Source of the DNA: an uncultured Algibacter sp.
Lineage (GTDB): Bacteria > Bacteroidota > Bacteroidia > Flavobacteriales > Flavobacteriaceae
NCBI GenBank assembly: GCA_938003745.1
Contig: CALKXS010000098.1
Span: 1-55,475, forward strand
Direction of reading: 5' to 3'
DNA: 55,475 nt
In this document: positions 43,974-52,677 of the stretch, piece by piece
How the letters are laid out: each line of letters starts with the position of its first letter
How positions within the stretch are numbered: position 1 is the stretch's first letter
The notes under the pieces: generated by a model
Told to the model about the DNA's origin: nothing
Seen by the model: the letters and a program-made list of their open reading frames with translations, nothing else
Database searches by the model: none
Translations under genes and position numbers: made by a program

Positions 43974-46559
43974 TTATTTTTCGGTTTTTAGTAAGTTTTT
44001 AAACTCGTTCATTGCCTTCATATCGTGCTCGTTACCTGTAAGATTATCTAGTAAGTCGGCAAGTGCGTTTTCGGCTTGTTTGATGTCTTTGGCAACCGCA
44101 GCGTATGTAGTGGCATACTTATCTGCTAGGTGTTGTAGCTTTCGCGAAAGCGTATCTATTACATTATCAGGCAAATTGTTAAGTAATTGTACTACTGGTT
44201 TAATCCATTTATGTTGTAACAGCTCTGTAATTTGCTGCTCTGTTAGGGCTTCAATGGTGTTTTTGGTCTTTAAGTGTAATGCTAAAGCATCCTCCTTGAC
44301 TTGTTTCTTTAGTTTCTTTTCTTCGGCCAGCAAGTCATCAACTTTGATTATCGTTTTTTCATAAGGTTCTAATACCTGCTTACTGTCTTTTTTAAGTGCA
44401 GCGCGCAGTTGTTTTGCCTCGCGTATGACGGCTGCATTTATAAAGCCTGTTTTTGCCTCGTTTACGGTTTCTTCTTCTTTGTCGTCTTCCGTAAGTTCTT
44501 CAAATATGCTTTCTATACTTGCAGCGATTTGGACTAGTTGGTTCTCTTTCTCTTGCAATGCCGCAAGCTCTTCACTTAAATACAGTTGTTGTACCAAGTC
44601 AAAAGGCATAATGCGTCCTTTCCAGCCGTCTTGTACCTCAGTATCTTTACCGTTCTTTTTCTTAATGACCATATTTGGGTCTACGATGCGCGTAGCTTCG
44701 ATACCTTCGGTCTGTATAATCTCGAGATCTACTTTTATGATTTGCCATTTATCATCCAGTAATTGATAAGCTTCATATTCATCTATTAAAGCAATAGTGT
44801 CTAGTCTTAGAAAGATGTCGTTGCTTAAAGTGATTTGCTCTTTAGAGATACTTATTTGGGTAGGATTGCTGAGTAGTCTTTCATTCAAATACGGTTCAAA
44901 ACTCTTAAATGCGGTGTTAAAACCAGCTGTAAAAGTTTGTACGCTTTTATGTGCTTGCAGACTTTCCTTAATATCGTTTACTTTTAAGTGCGCATTTACA
45001 TCTGTGTTTTTCTCAAAAAGTGAGGTACGTAAATCTGGTAATGCATCCCAATACTCTTGCAAAGCATCAATTTCTTTTACAGGAATACCGCCAAACATTG
45101 AGGCGTAGATATCCCAACTTTCTGCTGCTGGCGATGAATCTACATAACGTGGTATGTTTAGGTTATAGTCGTTTAATCTTATGGTGTCGCGCGTTACTTT
45201 TTTAGAAAATTTAGGTGTGTCCTTTCGGTCACGAATCACATCTGCAATACGCCTTATATCACTAGCACGTAGTTTATTGTTTTTACCTTCTTTTATAAAT
45301 CCTTTTGAGGCATCTACGATAAGCACATCGGTGTTTGTTCGTTTTTGTTTTAAGACTATAATGATAGTAGGAATACCGGTACCAAAAAACACACCAGCAG
45401 GCAATCCAATAATGGCATCTATGTGGTTTTCTTCAATAAGATGCCTGCGTATGTTGCCTTCTTCACCACCACGGAATAATACACCGTGAGGTAGTACGAT
45501 ATTCATAATACCATCTGGTTTTAAATGGTATAAATCGTGTAATAGAAAGGCAAAATCTGCTTTGGTTTTAGGAGCCAGCCCAAAACGAGAGTAACGAGGA
45601 TCGGACTCTTTATTTGCAGACGACCATTTTTGAGAATAGGGTGGATTAGATACTACCGCATCTACATAGAGCGTGTTGTACGTGTGTACGGGATCATTCT
45701 CATCAAAGTATGGCCAGTCGTCTTCCAAGGTGTCTCCGTTGCGTGTCTCAATATTATCAGGCTTTAAGCCACGCATTACCAAGTTCATTCTGGTAAGGTT
45801 ATAGGTGTTCTTTTTAAGTTCCTGCGCAAAGTATTTGATGTTATCCTTATCATCCATATACTTTGCAATACTGTTACCTATGTTGATAAGCAACGATCCC
45901 GAACCACTACAGGAATCATAAATCTGTATTTCTTTGCGGTCTTTTAAATGGTCTGAAACAATCTCAGACATCAAGACAGAAACCTCGTGAGGCGTATAAA
46001 ACTCTCCAGCTTTCTTACCTGCGTTTGCAGCAAATTTTTCTATTAAATACTCATAGATAAAACCGAGCACATCATAATCTTGCTTGCCATCCATAGGGAT
46101 ATCCTTGATCAAATAAAGCAAGTCTCGGATGGCTTTAGTACGTTTTGCTGCGGTCTCGCCCAGTTTGCTCAAACCAGTTTCCAGCGTATTAAAAATACCG
46201 TCAAATAATTTTTTGTGCTTTGGACTGATGGATCTGTTAAAGGCGGATAATGCCGTAATTACGTTGTCCTCACTAAAATCTGCACCTTCTTCTATCCAAG
46301 TATGAAATAGATTATTATAAGACAGAAAATAGCCAATGCTCTTCTTAATAAAATCAACGGTCTCTGTATCGTCCTCACTTAGTGCTTTTATATTTTCATC
46401 TGTGAAATCGTTTTTACGGGCAAACTGTAATTGTTTTTCAGACAGGTATTTATAAAATATAAAACCTAATATGTAATCTTTGTATTCATTTGCCTCGATT
46501 TTAGATCGCATTTGGTTGGCACTTTCCCAAATCTTAGCGGCAAGTTGTTGTTTATTCAT
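43974..46559 (-). CDS. hsdM: Type I restriction enzyme, M subunit, extended
   Basis: Adenine-N6 methylase: N-terminal HsdM helical domain (KIWESANQMRSKI), motif I IYDSCSGSGSLLINIG near residue 225 and motif IV VVSNPPYSQKW near 304. At 861 aa it is much longer than E. coli HsdM (529); the extra 300 C-terminal residues are charged and coiled (LLAEEKKLKKQVKEDALALH) as in one subgroup of HsdM. It also reads KEIDALQEYWDALPDLRTSL, a typical element of that subgroup. Two bases lie between it and the HTH gene upstream. Confidence 0.94.
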   Translation of the reverse strand: MNKQQLAAKIWESANQMRSKIEANEYKDYILGFIFYKYLSEKQLQFARKNDFTDENIKALSEDDTETVDFIKKSIGYFLSYNNLFHTWIEEGADFSEDNVITALSAFNRSISPKHKKLFDGIFNTLETGLSKLGETAAKRTKAIRDLLYLIKDIPMDGKQDYDVLGFIYEYLIEKFAANAGKKAGEFYTPHEVSVLMSEIVSDHLKDRKEIQIYDSCSGSGSLLINIGNSIAKYMDDKDNIKYFAQELKKNTYNLTRMNLVMRGLKPDNIETRNGDTLEDDWPYFDENDPVHTYNTLYVDAVVSNPPYSQKWSSANKESDPRYSRFGLAPKTKADFAFLLHDLYHLKPDGIMNIVLPHGVLFRGGEEGNIRRHLIEENHIDAIIGLPAGVFFGTGIPTIIIVLKQKRTNTDVLIVDASKGFIKEGKNNKLRASDIRRIADVIRDRKDTPKFSKKVTRDTIRLNDYNLNIPRYVDSSPAAESWDIYASMFGGIPVKEIDALQEYWDALPDLRTSLFEKNTDVNAHLKVNDIKESLQAHKSVQTFTAGFNTAFKSFEPYLNERLLSNPTQISISKEQITLSNDIFLRLDTIALIDEYEAYQLLDDKWQIIKVDLEIIQTEGIEATRIVDPNMVIKKKNGKDTEVQDGWKGRIMPFDLVQQLYLSEELAALQEKENQLVQIAASIESIFEELTEDDKEEETVNEAKTGFINAAVIREAKQLRAALKKDSKQVLEPYEKTIIKVDDLLAEEKKLKKQVKEDALALHLKTKNTIEALTEQQITELLQHKWIKPVVQLLNNLPDNVIDTLSRKLQHLADKYATTYAAVAKDIKQAENALADLLDNLTGNEHDMKAMNEFKNLLKTEK
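44138..44151. repeat. Palindrome GCTTTCGCGAAAGC, exact copy 3
   Basis: Exact copy inside hsdM. Confidence 0.9.
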
Positions 46560-46561
46560 AG

Positions 46562-46765
46562 TTATTTCTTAGTTGGCTCAATTAGTTCTCTTACATCAAC
46601 ATCTAGTATGGTGGCGATTTCGTTTAAAATCTCCAGTCTAGGTTGTTGTCTGTTTTGCGCATAGGCATTGACCATATTATAGCTTTTGCCCAGCTCTTTT
46701 GCTAACCACTTTTGTTTAATTCCTTTTTGTTCTAAAACGGCTTTAATTCGGTTCATCGTTGTCAC
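46562..46765 (-). CDS. Small XRE-type HTH regulator of the hsd operon
   Basis: A 67-aa protein that is essentially one HTH: KGIKQKWLAKELGKSYNMVN and QPRLEILNEIATILDVD. It is the first gene of the leftward operon, two bases from hsdM, and resembles controller-type proteins that time restriction-modification expression. No operator could be defined in the 138 bases upstream. Confidence 0.85.
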   Translation of the reverse strand: MTTMNRIKAVLEQKGIKQKWLAKELGKSYNMVNAYAQNRQQPRLEILNEIATILDVDVRELIEPTKK

Positions 46766-46903
46766 TATTAGTTAGCAATTTCTAAAGATAAAAATTAGAA
46801 GGATATATCTCATTATTTGAGTACTAAAATGTAGTAAAAAGTTCCATAGTACCATTCTGTTACGCAACTCACACCACCTCAAAATTTACTTTTATGAGCA
46901 TAC

Positions 46904-47917
46904 GTGAGCGCACCAAAACAACATACCCATAAAAGTCCTGATGGCAAATACAACTATCTTTTATTTGATAGTGTCTTTGCTTTCAACGCTTTTATAGATG
47001 ATGAAACTAAAAATCTATCGTCTGCAAACCAGTCACGCTGGGATTTTATTGAAGAAAGTACTGATAGCCAAATACAAAGCGGAACGGATTGGTACGGAAC
47101 GCCAACCCCTAAAAATGTAAAAGAGCTCAACGAACATTGTACCTTTTTAGGAATGCCTCTGGTTGCTAAGATTCAGCCAAAAATCAAGAAAAAACTCACA
47201 CATTATTTGCAGTATCTCAACGATTCTGTGATGCCTAAACCTAAGATGGCTTATAACGATCGTGGTCTTGGCGTGTTCTCTTTTGAGCGTGCTGCAATGG
47301 GAATGTATCAACAGTTTCCTATCAATACTACGTCGCCACTTAACACCTCTGTTAGTCAGATGAATATTGAGTTGGGTAACAAGAAAGTGTTGACTTCGGT
47401 AAAGAGTGTGTTTGCCTATTTCAAGGACAAACAAATGTCGTACCCATCACTTCAACTTTATATTATGGCTGGTGCAAATGCGCACGTAAAGGGCAACGAT
47501 TTGCTTTACGTAGGTCTCGCTTGTGCAGAGCTTGTGGAGTTTATGGAACTGCGTGGCGTTTCGGTGGAAGTGAATGTGATGCTCGGTACATCTTTCAATA
47601 ATCAGGTCACGATGGGTTGCGTGCGTGTGAAACGTTTTCAGGATAAACTGGATAAAAATCAGTTACTTTTAATGAGTAGTGATCCGCGTTATTTCAGGTT
47701 TCGTGGTTTTAAATCGTTGGTGGCGATGAGCAACTATTTCGGTCTCACGATTCCTTCTGGTTTGGGAACTATTTCGGCTAGTATGGGTACCGCTTTCGCA
47801 AAAGCGATCAACCCAAAAGGCTTTGTATTTGAACAAAGTTATTCGATGGATTCTGCTGTTAAAGAAGTCTCACAAATCATTACTAATTATAAAACCCAGT
47901 TGCAGCCAAATGGATAA
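46904..47917 (+). CDS. Element backbone protein, 337 aa, possibly DUF7192-like
   Basis: GTG start at 46904; no in-frame ATG lies upstream. A long mixed alpha/beta protein with a central strand-helix core (LQLYIMAGANAHVKGNDLLY; GLACAELVEFMELRGVSVEV) and a tail with FRFRGFKSLVAMSNYFGL. This order recalls a phage protein family (DUF7192-like), often near CobS-like ATPases; the recall is weak. If right, its natural partner is the ATPase at 34655, now 11 kb away across the restriction operon. It overlaps the next gene by eight bases. Confidence 0.55.
   Translation: MSAPKQHTHKSPDGKYNYLLFDSVFAFNAFIDDETKNLSSANQSRWDFIEESTDSQIQSGTDWYGTPTPKNVKELNEHCTFLGMPLVAKIQPKIKKKLTHYLQYLNDSVMPKPKMAYNDRGLGVFSFERAAMGMYQQFPINTTSPLNTSVSQMNIELGNKKVLTSVKSVFAYFKDKQMSYPSLQLYIMAGANAHVKGNDLLYVGLACAELVEFMELRGVSVEVNVMLGTSFNNQVTMGCVRVKRFQDKLDKNQLLLMSSDPRYFRFRGFKSLVAMSNYFGLTIPSGLGTISASMGTAFAKAINPKGFVFEQSYSMDSAVKEVSQIITNYKTQLQPNG
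47792..47805. repeat. Near copy of the palindrome (13/14)
   Basis: GCTTTCGCAAAAGC inside the 337-aa gene. Confidence 0.7.
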
Positions 47918-48236
47918 GAAAACCTTGAGGCAAAGTGTCATTCACAAGATAATGGACAGAGCGATTGAGATCAATAAAGCTTGTAAAGAGCGATGTACCG
48001 ATTTTCAGATTATGCTTTCGCGAAAGCGTAAAAATACTTTAATCCTGCGCTGGACAACCATTGATATTACAAACGAAGATAATCCTGTACAATGTTATCG
48101 TTACGAGTGTTTTAAAACCGATGGAACGTCACAATTGTGTTCTATTCATTATGCAGACCAAGAGGAAGCCAATGATTTTATCTGGTCGCTGGAACTACTG
48201 TACCATCAACAATATGCCATAGATCATAAATTATAG
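47910..48236 (+). CDS. Hypothetical protein, 108 aa
   Basis: The ATG at 47910 overlaps the previous stop by eight bases; a longer reading from 47823 would lie inside the upstream gene and is rejected. Basic N-terminus (KTLRQSVIHKIMDRAIEINK) then a beta-rich part (LILRWTTIDITNEDNPVQCY) and a Glu-rich helix. No family recognised. Confidence 0.6.
   Translation: MDKKTLRQSVIHKIMDRAIEINKACKERCTDFQIMLSRKRKNTLILRWTTIDITNEDNPVQCYRYECFKTDGTSQLCSIHYADQEEANDFIWSLELLYHQQYAIDHKL
48014..48027. repeat. Palindrome GCTTTCGCGAAAGC, exact copy 4
   Basis: Exact copy inside the 108-aa gene. Confidence 0.9.
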
Positions 48237-48239
48237 AAA

Positions 48240-48554
48240 ATGTATAAAACTAAGAATATAACCAAGGAAGCGCTCAAGGCGTTGAAGATCAAAAACCAAG
48301 ATGAAATTGTAGATCTCACAGGTAGCAAACTTAATCCTGTTAAGGCTTGGGAAGTTATAAAATCAACTTCTGAAGATTTTAGCAAGTCTGATGCGAAAGC
48401 CCAAGAAGCAGATGCGCTTTTATATGAGATGCTGCATCCTAAAATGCAACAGAAAGATAAACGTAGCGATGCTAAAGAAATCATACGCCTTCAAGAAAAA
48501 GAACGTGCCAGAGCGTTAGACTTACTGGAACTAGAATTACTAATCGCAGCTTAA
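48240..48554 (+). CDS. Hypothetical protein, 104 aa
   Basis: Helical and highly charged (MYKTKNITKEALKALKIKNQ; EKERARALDLLELELLIAA). Three bases after the previous gene and nine before the next. No domain recognised. Confidence 0.6.
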   Translation: MYKTKNITKEALKALKIKNQDEIVDLTGSKLNPVKAWEVIKSTSEDFSKSDAKAQEADALLYEMLHPKMQQKDKRSDAKEIIRLQEKERARALDLLELELLIAA

Positions 48555-48563
48555 AAATAAACG

Positions 48564-49184
48564 ATGACCATACAACAATTACAAGCGCTCGATATGAGCA
48601 ATGTGCAACCTGAAGCATTACAAACTGCTGTGCAGGACATACTGGATGACTACAAAGAAACCAATGATAAAAAGGCTTTTGAAGAGATTGCCAAGGAGAA
48701 CATTGAAAAGGTTTTTCTGTTAGTGGAACGTCTCGCACCTAACGCCATAAAAGCTGAGAAAGCGGAAAAGAAGGAATCTAAAGAGACGTCTAAAAAAGAA
48801 TTATCTGATTCTAAAAAGGATGCTCCAAAAAAGGACAAAGAACCTACTAAAACCGTCAAGAAAGAACTGGATAGTTTGAGTAAAGACATCAAGGCGTGTC
48901 GGTTAAAAATCAAACGCTTTAATGAAGAAAAGCGCAAGAATGAGCCTAAGAAGCCTAAGCCAATGCGCCACACCAAAATCAAGAATCATTTTATCGCGAT
49001 AGCTAATTTGATTCCGCCAGTGCATAAGGATAATGTGAAGATGCAAAAGGAAGCCGAAAAGATTCTGTTGCGAGCGCACAGAGGTATTATGAATACCTAC
49101 GGAATCAACTTTGTACGTGCCGAAGCTGGGGAAAAAGACATCAAAGCGAAGTATGATAAAATGGAAGAAAAAGCCACCAAATAA
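48564..49184 (+). CDS. Lys/Glu-rich hypothetical protein, 206 aa
   Basis: N-terminal helical part (QLQALDMSNVQPEALQTAVQ), a Lys/Glu-rich low-complexity linker of about 60 residues near 75-130, then a compact basic C-terminal part (HTKIKNHFIAIANLIPPVHK; KEAEKILLRAHRGIMNTYG). The basic tail could bind nucleic acid. No family recognised; backbone operon member. Confidence 0.6.
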   Translation: MTIQQLQALDMSNVQPEALQTAVQDILDDYKETNDKKAFEEIAKENIEKVFLLVERLAPNAIKAEKAEKKESKETSKKELSDSKKDAPKKDKEPTKTVKKELDSLSKDIKACRLKIKRFNEEKRKNEPKKPKPMRHTKIKNHFIAIANLIPPVHKDNVKMQKEAEKILLRAHRGIMNTYGINFVRAEAGEKDIKAKYDKMEEKATK

Positions 49185-49186
49185 CT

Positions 49187-49432
49187 ATGAATAAAAAAGT
49201 ATTAATCATCACAGGCGCTGGACTCGCCATAGGTTTTGCCGAAGCGCTCATCTATTATAATTTAGGTAAGAATGACCCAACAAAGGAGTTTAAACTACAA
49301 ATACCCAAAGGTGCTGAACTTTTAAAAACAACAGGTATTATCATCGTGACCTCTCTGGCGACAGCAGCGCTATCTAATGTTTTAGAAAATGCTATTGCAG
49401 ATAAACAGGAACTCATCCCAATAACAACATAA
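49187..49432 (+). CDS. Small membrane protein, 81 aa
   Basis: Two hydrophobic segments: VLIITGAGLAIGFAEALIYY (about 5-24) and TTGIIIVTSLATAALSNVL (about 48-66), joined by a polar loop. Two bases after the preceding gene and five before the next. No family recognised. Confidence 0.6.
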   Translation: MNKKVLIITGAGLAIGFAEALIYYNLGKNDPTKEFKLQIPKGAELLKTTGIIIVTSLATAALSNVLENAIADKQELIPITT

Positions 49433-49436
49433 GATT

Positions 49437-49913
49437 ATGAAGAAAATAGAACATCAGGTTTTCCTGAAGAATAACAAGTTGGATAAGAAATTACTATTGC
49501 AACCTATTCAAGAAAAAATAGAAATTTTTGATAGAATGCATAAGCTACTTGAAACGGTTTCAGATTGTGAAAAAGGGAGTTTATACGAACAGCTTGAGGA
49601 ACTGGATTTAGAAATCCTTGAAGACATAGATGAAGAATATGCCGATAAACTAGAGTTCAATGAGATTGAAGATGCACTAGAAGAACAACCAGAACTTGAA
49701 AAAGTAGCACCTAAAAAGGAAGCTGCAAAACCTGCTAATGACGAGGCTATTTTAGAGGAGTTAGTAAGAATGGGACGTGTCCGAAATATTGCTGGTTCGA
49801 CATTTCGAGATTTGGGTGTAAAAACGCAGTTGGGTTGGAATACCGTGATTGGAAAATATCGTGTGGTACGGACTAGTGTTTTTAGGTATCGGTATGAGGT
49901 GGAGCGGATATAG
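49437..49913 (+). CDS. Hypothetical protein, 158 aa
   Basis: An acidic N-terminal two-thirds and a basic C-terminal region (VRNIAGSTFRDLGVKTQLGW; GKYRVVRTSVFRYRYEVERI) with the look of a small nucleic-acid-binding module. Its last 32 bases overlap the end of the opposite-strand 243-aa gene, which marks the edge of the second cargo island. Confidence 0.6.
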   Translation: MKKIEHQVFLKNNKLDKKLLLQPIQEKIEIFDRMHKLLETVSDCEKGSLYEQLEELDLEILEDIDEEYADKLEFNEIEDALEEQPELEKVAPKKEAAKPANDEAILEELVRMGRVRNIAGSTFRDLGVKTQLGWNTVIGKYRVVRTSVFRYRYEVERI

Positions 49914-50613
49914 CTTTATTCGATTTACTATTTGTATTAAAAACGCCCTCATTTTGAGTGAAAAAATGGCAAATCATTACTATTCCAAACATCCATAATA
50001 AGCCAGTTTGAAGTTCTTTATAACCCATAAGTTCTTCAATCTGGTTTTCTTCTGTAAGGTCAATATGTTCAATGAGTTGTTTGATTTTTTTGGGAGATAT
50101 AAGGTTTGGTCTGTAACCTTCTTTACCCAAAGCTCCTCTAAATTCTTCAGCAGTTCGCTCATAATTTCCATTGTGAATAATATCAGCTAACATATCTTTT
50201 TTCGCTGCCTGCATTCTTCCCCATTTACCTTCACCTTGCCAAAACTCTAAAATCTTATAAGCTTCCAGCATCGTGAAACTTTTTCTCCCTATTAGATTAT
50301 TTGCTACAAAATAGGTTTTAAATTGTTCATTAAAAGTAGTTTTTGATTTGAGTCTAGTTATTTGGTATAGCACCTTTTTAGGAATACGTTCTGTGAATAG
50401 TGGCTGAAATCCAGCTATTATTTCTTCGTTTTTAATGTCTTGAGAAGGAGTTTCCCTTAAATCTATAACAGAGCTATAATGAGAAATATAAATCAAAAAG
50501 CGCCTAAAGGACTTGAAATTATAATTGAGTAAGCAAGCTCCAATGAACCAATAGGGAACGCCACTTTCCCAGGTTTCGTGAAATCTATCTATTTTAAAAT
50601 CTTCTTCCGTCAT
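49882..50613 (-). CDS. Unknown protein, 243 aa, downstream of the Gabija-like pair
   Basis: No recognised family. Aromatic-rich N-terminal half (YWFIGACLLNYNFKSFRRFL), a middle stretch with EAYKILEFWQGEGKWGRMQA, and one probable membrane segment near the C-terminus (LQTGLLWMFGIVMICHFF, about residues 201-218). It lies about 50 bases after a 43-aa ORF and is on the same strand as gajAB. It may be an accessory effector of that system or an unrelated passenger. Confidence 0.6.
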   Translation of the reverse strand: MTEEDFKIDRFHETWESGVPYWFIGACLLNYNFKSFRRFLIYISHYSSVIDLRETPSQDIKNEEIIAGFQPLFTERIPKKVLYQITRLKSKTTFNEQFKTYFVANNLIGRKSFTMLEAYKILEFWQGEGKWGRMQAAKKDMLADIIHNGNYERTAEEFRGALGKEGYRPNLISPKKIKQLIEHIDLTEENQIEELMGYKELQTGLLWMFGIVMICHFFTQNEGVFNTNSKSNKAISAPPHTDT

Positions 50614-50663
50614 AGTAACAATATGGTCGCAATGTGTTAGTCATTGCGACCATCAGTTTTGCA

Positions 50664-50795
50664 TTACTTCTTTACTTTAGAACCAGAGTTTGCAGTTTTA
50701 CTTGAACTTGTTCTCGGTTGATTGTTACCTCTTCCGCCTCCTGATTTGTTTCCTGTTTTACTTGGTCCGTTTGGTGGTGTGTTTGACTTTGCCAT
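50664..50795 (-). CDS. 43-aa Gly/Ser/Lys-rich peptide
   Basis: ATG at 50795 to TAA at 50666-50664. The sequence begins MAKSNTPPNGPSKTGNKSGG and ends NSGSKVKK: disordered, basic and without hydrophobic residues. Codon choice is regular and there is no conflicting gene. Similar tiny ORFs are seen near mobile-element genes, from memory. Its role is unknown. Confidence 0.45.
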   Translation of the reverse strand: MAKSNTPPNGPSKTGNKSGGGRGNNQPRTSSSKTANSGSKVKK

Positions 50796-50877
50796 AATTT
50801 TGAGTTTTAATATTAATAATGGTTCAAATATATTAGGCTTTATTTAAGTGGATTGTAAACTTTGGACGATAGAGAAT

Positions 50878-52677
50878 TTATTTAAAAATGCTTACATTAT
50901 TTGCTCCAAACCATTTTTTTATGGTTGTCATTGCAGGAGCTTCCATTTTAGATAGCGCGAGAACTACAAGATTTTCTTTTGCTCGTGAACATGATACATA
51001 AAAAAGATTTTTTGTCCTTTCTTTACGACCATCAGATGTATCACTATCGTCAAAATAACCTTCAAATTTATATTGGGATTTCCAACTAGTATCATCAATA
51101 ACAACTAGAACATTACGGTATTCCTCTCCTTTAGTACCGTGTTTGGTGGAAAAAACATTTTGATTTTGTGTGTATTCAAAAAGGGCTATAATCTCTTTAT
51201 AGGGTAATGCCATTACAGAATCGTAAAAGATTTTCTCTTTTTCTATTTTAGCCTTTTCATCATCAGATAGTCCATCTGTATTTTTATTAACCTTTTCTTG
51301 TAATCTATACATACCTTTCGAAAGAACAATAAGCTTGTTTTCTAGTGCATAATCTAAAACATCTTTAGTTGATTTTGTATTTCTTGTAGTTATCAATCCT
51401 TCAATTTTTTCGTTAATAACCTTCTTATCGGAATGCTTTTTTAAATTGATTGATTGAGAGCCATTACGTTTTAAAAAACTAGATATTTCATTATACGAAC
51501 CATTATCATAATGATTTACTAAATGTTCTATTCCAGTCTTCCTCTCTATAGATGTTTTTTTATCCATAGACCCAACAAAAAGGGCTGTTAAAGGATGCTC
51601 TCGTTTAATTAGAGCATCTGCAGCACCAAGAGGAAATCTACGATTATAAATCCCGTAAAGTTTTCCAAAACCACCTCTTCGAGCAACACGGCTATTTGCT
51701 ATAATTAGAATTTTATCTTCGCTTCCTGCTCCGAATTCCCAGCCTTTTGACTCTAACTCCTTTATAACGTAATCATAGTTTTTACTTTTTTGTGGCATCA
51801 ATGAATCTTCATATTCTTTTACCTTTTGACCCTTAATTTTGTCAGGATAATTTTCACTATTTATAAACTCTACACTACCTTTTTCCTTTTCAGCACCCTT
51901 TGGTATTTCCTGTTTTATGTTTGTTCTAACATTGTTAAGTAAGTCAATAACCTCTTGACAACTGCGGTAATTTTCAATTTTGTCAATATTTTCAATCCGT
52001 TTTGCATCAACATAACTTTTCAATGAACCTATTCCTGAATTATAGATTTTTTGATGTGAATCGCCGTAAAATCCTAGTAGAATATTCTTTTCATTTCTTG
52101 GAAGTAGAAAGTCTAGGAATGCACTAATAATTTCTGGGGCAGTATCTTGATATTCATCAACAAAAAGATATGGATATTTCGATGTAATTATTGATGTTAA
52201 TAACTCATAATTCTCAAACATTCTTTGAGACAAAAGAATTAAGTCATCGTGTCCTACGGTTCCATTTTCAAAATCACTAAAAGCTCTATCCGAATACTCA
52301 ACAGATTTTATACGGTCAGCTAATCCAAGGATATGTTTGTCTGGCTTTTCTTCGTGTTTAATGGTATTGATAGCATCAAATTCTATAATTAACTGCTTGT
52401 TAAATAGTCTTATACTATCCCACAGAAACTCGTGAATTGTAGAAACTAATACTAAAGGATTATTCTCAAGGCGATCTATAATTTCATTTTTGGCTACATT
52501 AGTGTAAGTAATGCAGACAATTTTTTGATTATTAAGAGATAGGTCTTTACCCTTAGTGTCAATGAGATGGTTAATAGTTTGAATTAGTGCATAAGTTTTT
52601 CCTGCACCTGCACCAGCTTCCAATACAAAACTTTTCTGCGTGGTAATCTTCTCTTTTATTTGATCAATAGCTTCCAT
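50878..52677 (-). CDS. gajB: GajB-like UvrD/Rep-type helicase
   Basis: A 599-aa SF1 ATPase with motif I EAGAGAGKTYAL near residue 22, motif II YLFVDEYQDT near 170, motif III GFYGDSHQKIY, motif V STKHGTKGEEYRNV and motif VI FYVSCSRAKENLVV. Its start directly abuts the end of the OLD-family nuclease gene, the Gabija arrangement. In Gabija, GajB binds GajA and senses DNA ends or assists abortive activity. Somewhat longer than the roughly 500-aa reference. Confidence 0.85.
   Translation of the reverse strand: MEAIDQIKEKITTQKSFVLEAGAGAGKTYALIQTINHLIDTKGKDLSLNNQKIVCITYTNVAKNEIIDRLENNPLVLVSTIHEFLWDSIRLFNKQLIIEFDAINTIKHEEKPDKHILGLADRIKSVEYSDRAFSDFENGTVGHDDLILLSQRMFENYELLTSIITSKYPYLFVDEYQDTAPEIISAFLDFLLPRNEKNILLGFYGDSHQKIYNSGIGSLKSYVDAKRIENIDKIENYRSCQEVIDLLNNVRTNIKQEIPKGAEKEKGSVEFINSENYPDKIKGQKVKEYEDSLMPQKSKNYDYVIKELESKGWEFGAGSEDKILIIANSRVARRGGFGKLYGIYNRRFPLGAADALIKREHPLTALFVGSMDKKTSIERKTGIEHLVNHYDNGSYNEISSFLKRNGSQSINLKKHSDKKVINEKIEGLITTRNTKSTKDVLDYALENKLIVLSKGMYRLQEKVNKNTDGLSDDEKAKIEKEKIFYDSVMALPYKEIIALFEYTQNQNVFSTKHGTKGEEYRNVLVVIDDTSWKSQYKFEGYFDDSDTSDGRKERTKNLFYVSCSRAKENLVVLALSKMEAPAMTTIKKWFGANNVSIFK

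Noticed and set aside
47823-47909. Longer N-terminus of the 108-aa protein
   Set aside because: The extra 29 codons lie inside the 337-aa gene and the ATG at 47910 gives the normal ATGxxxxTAA overlap.
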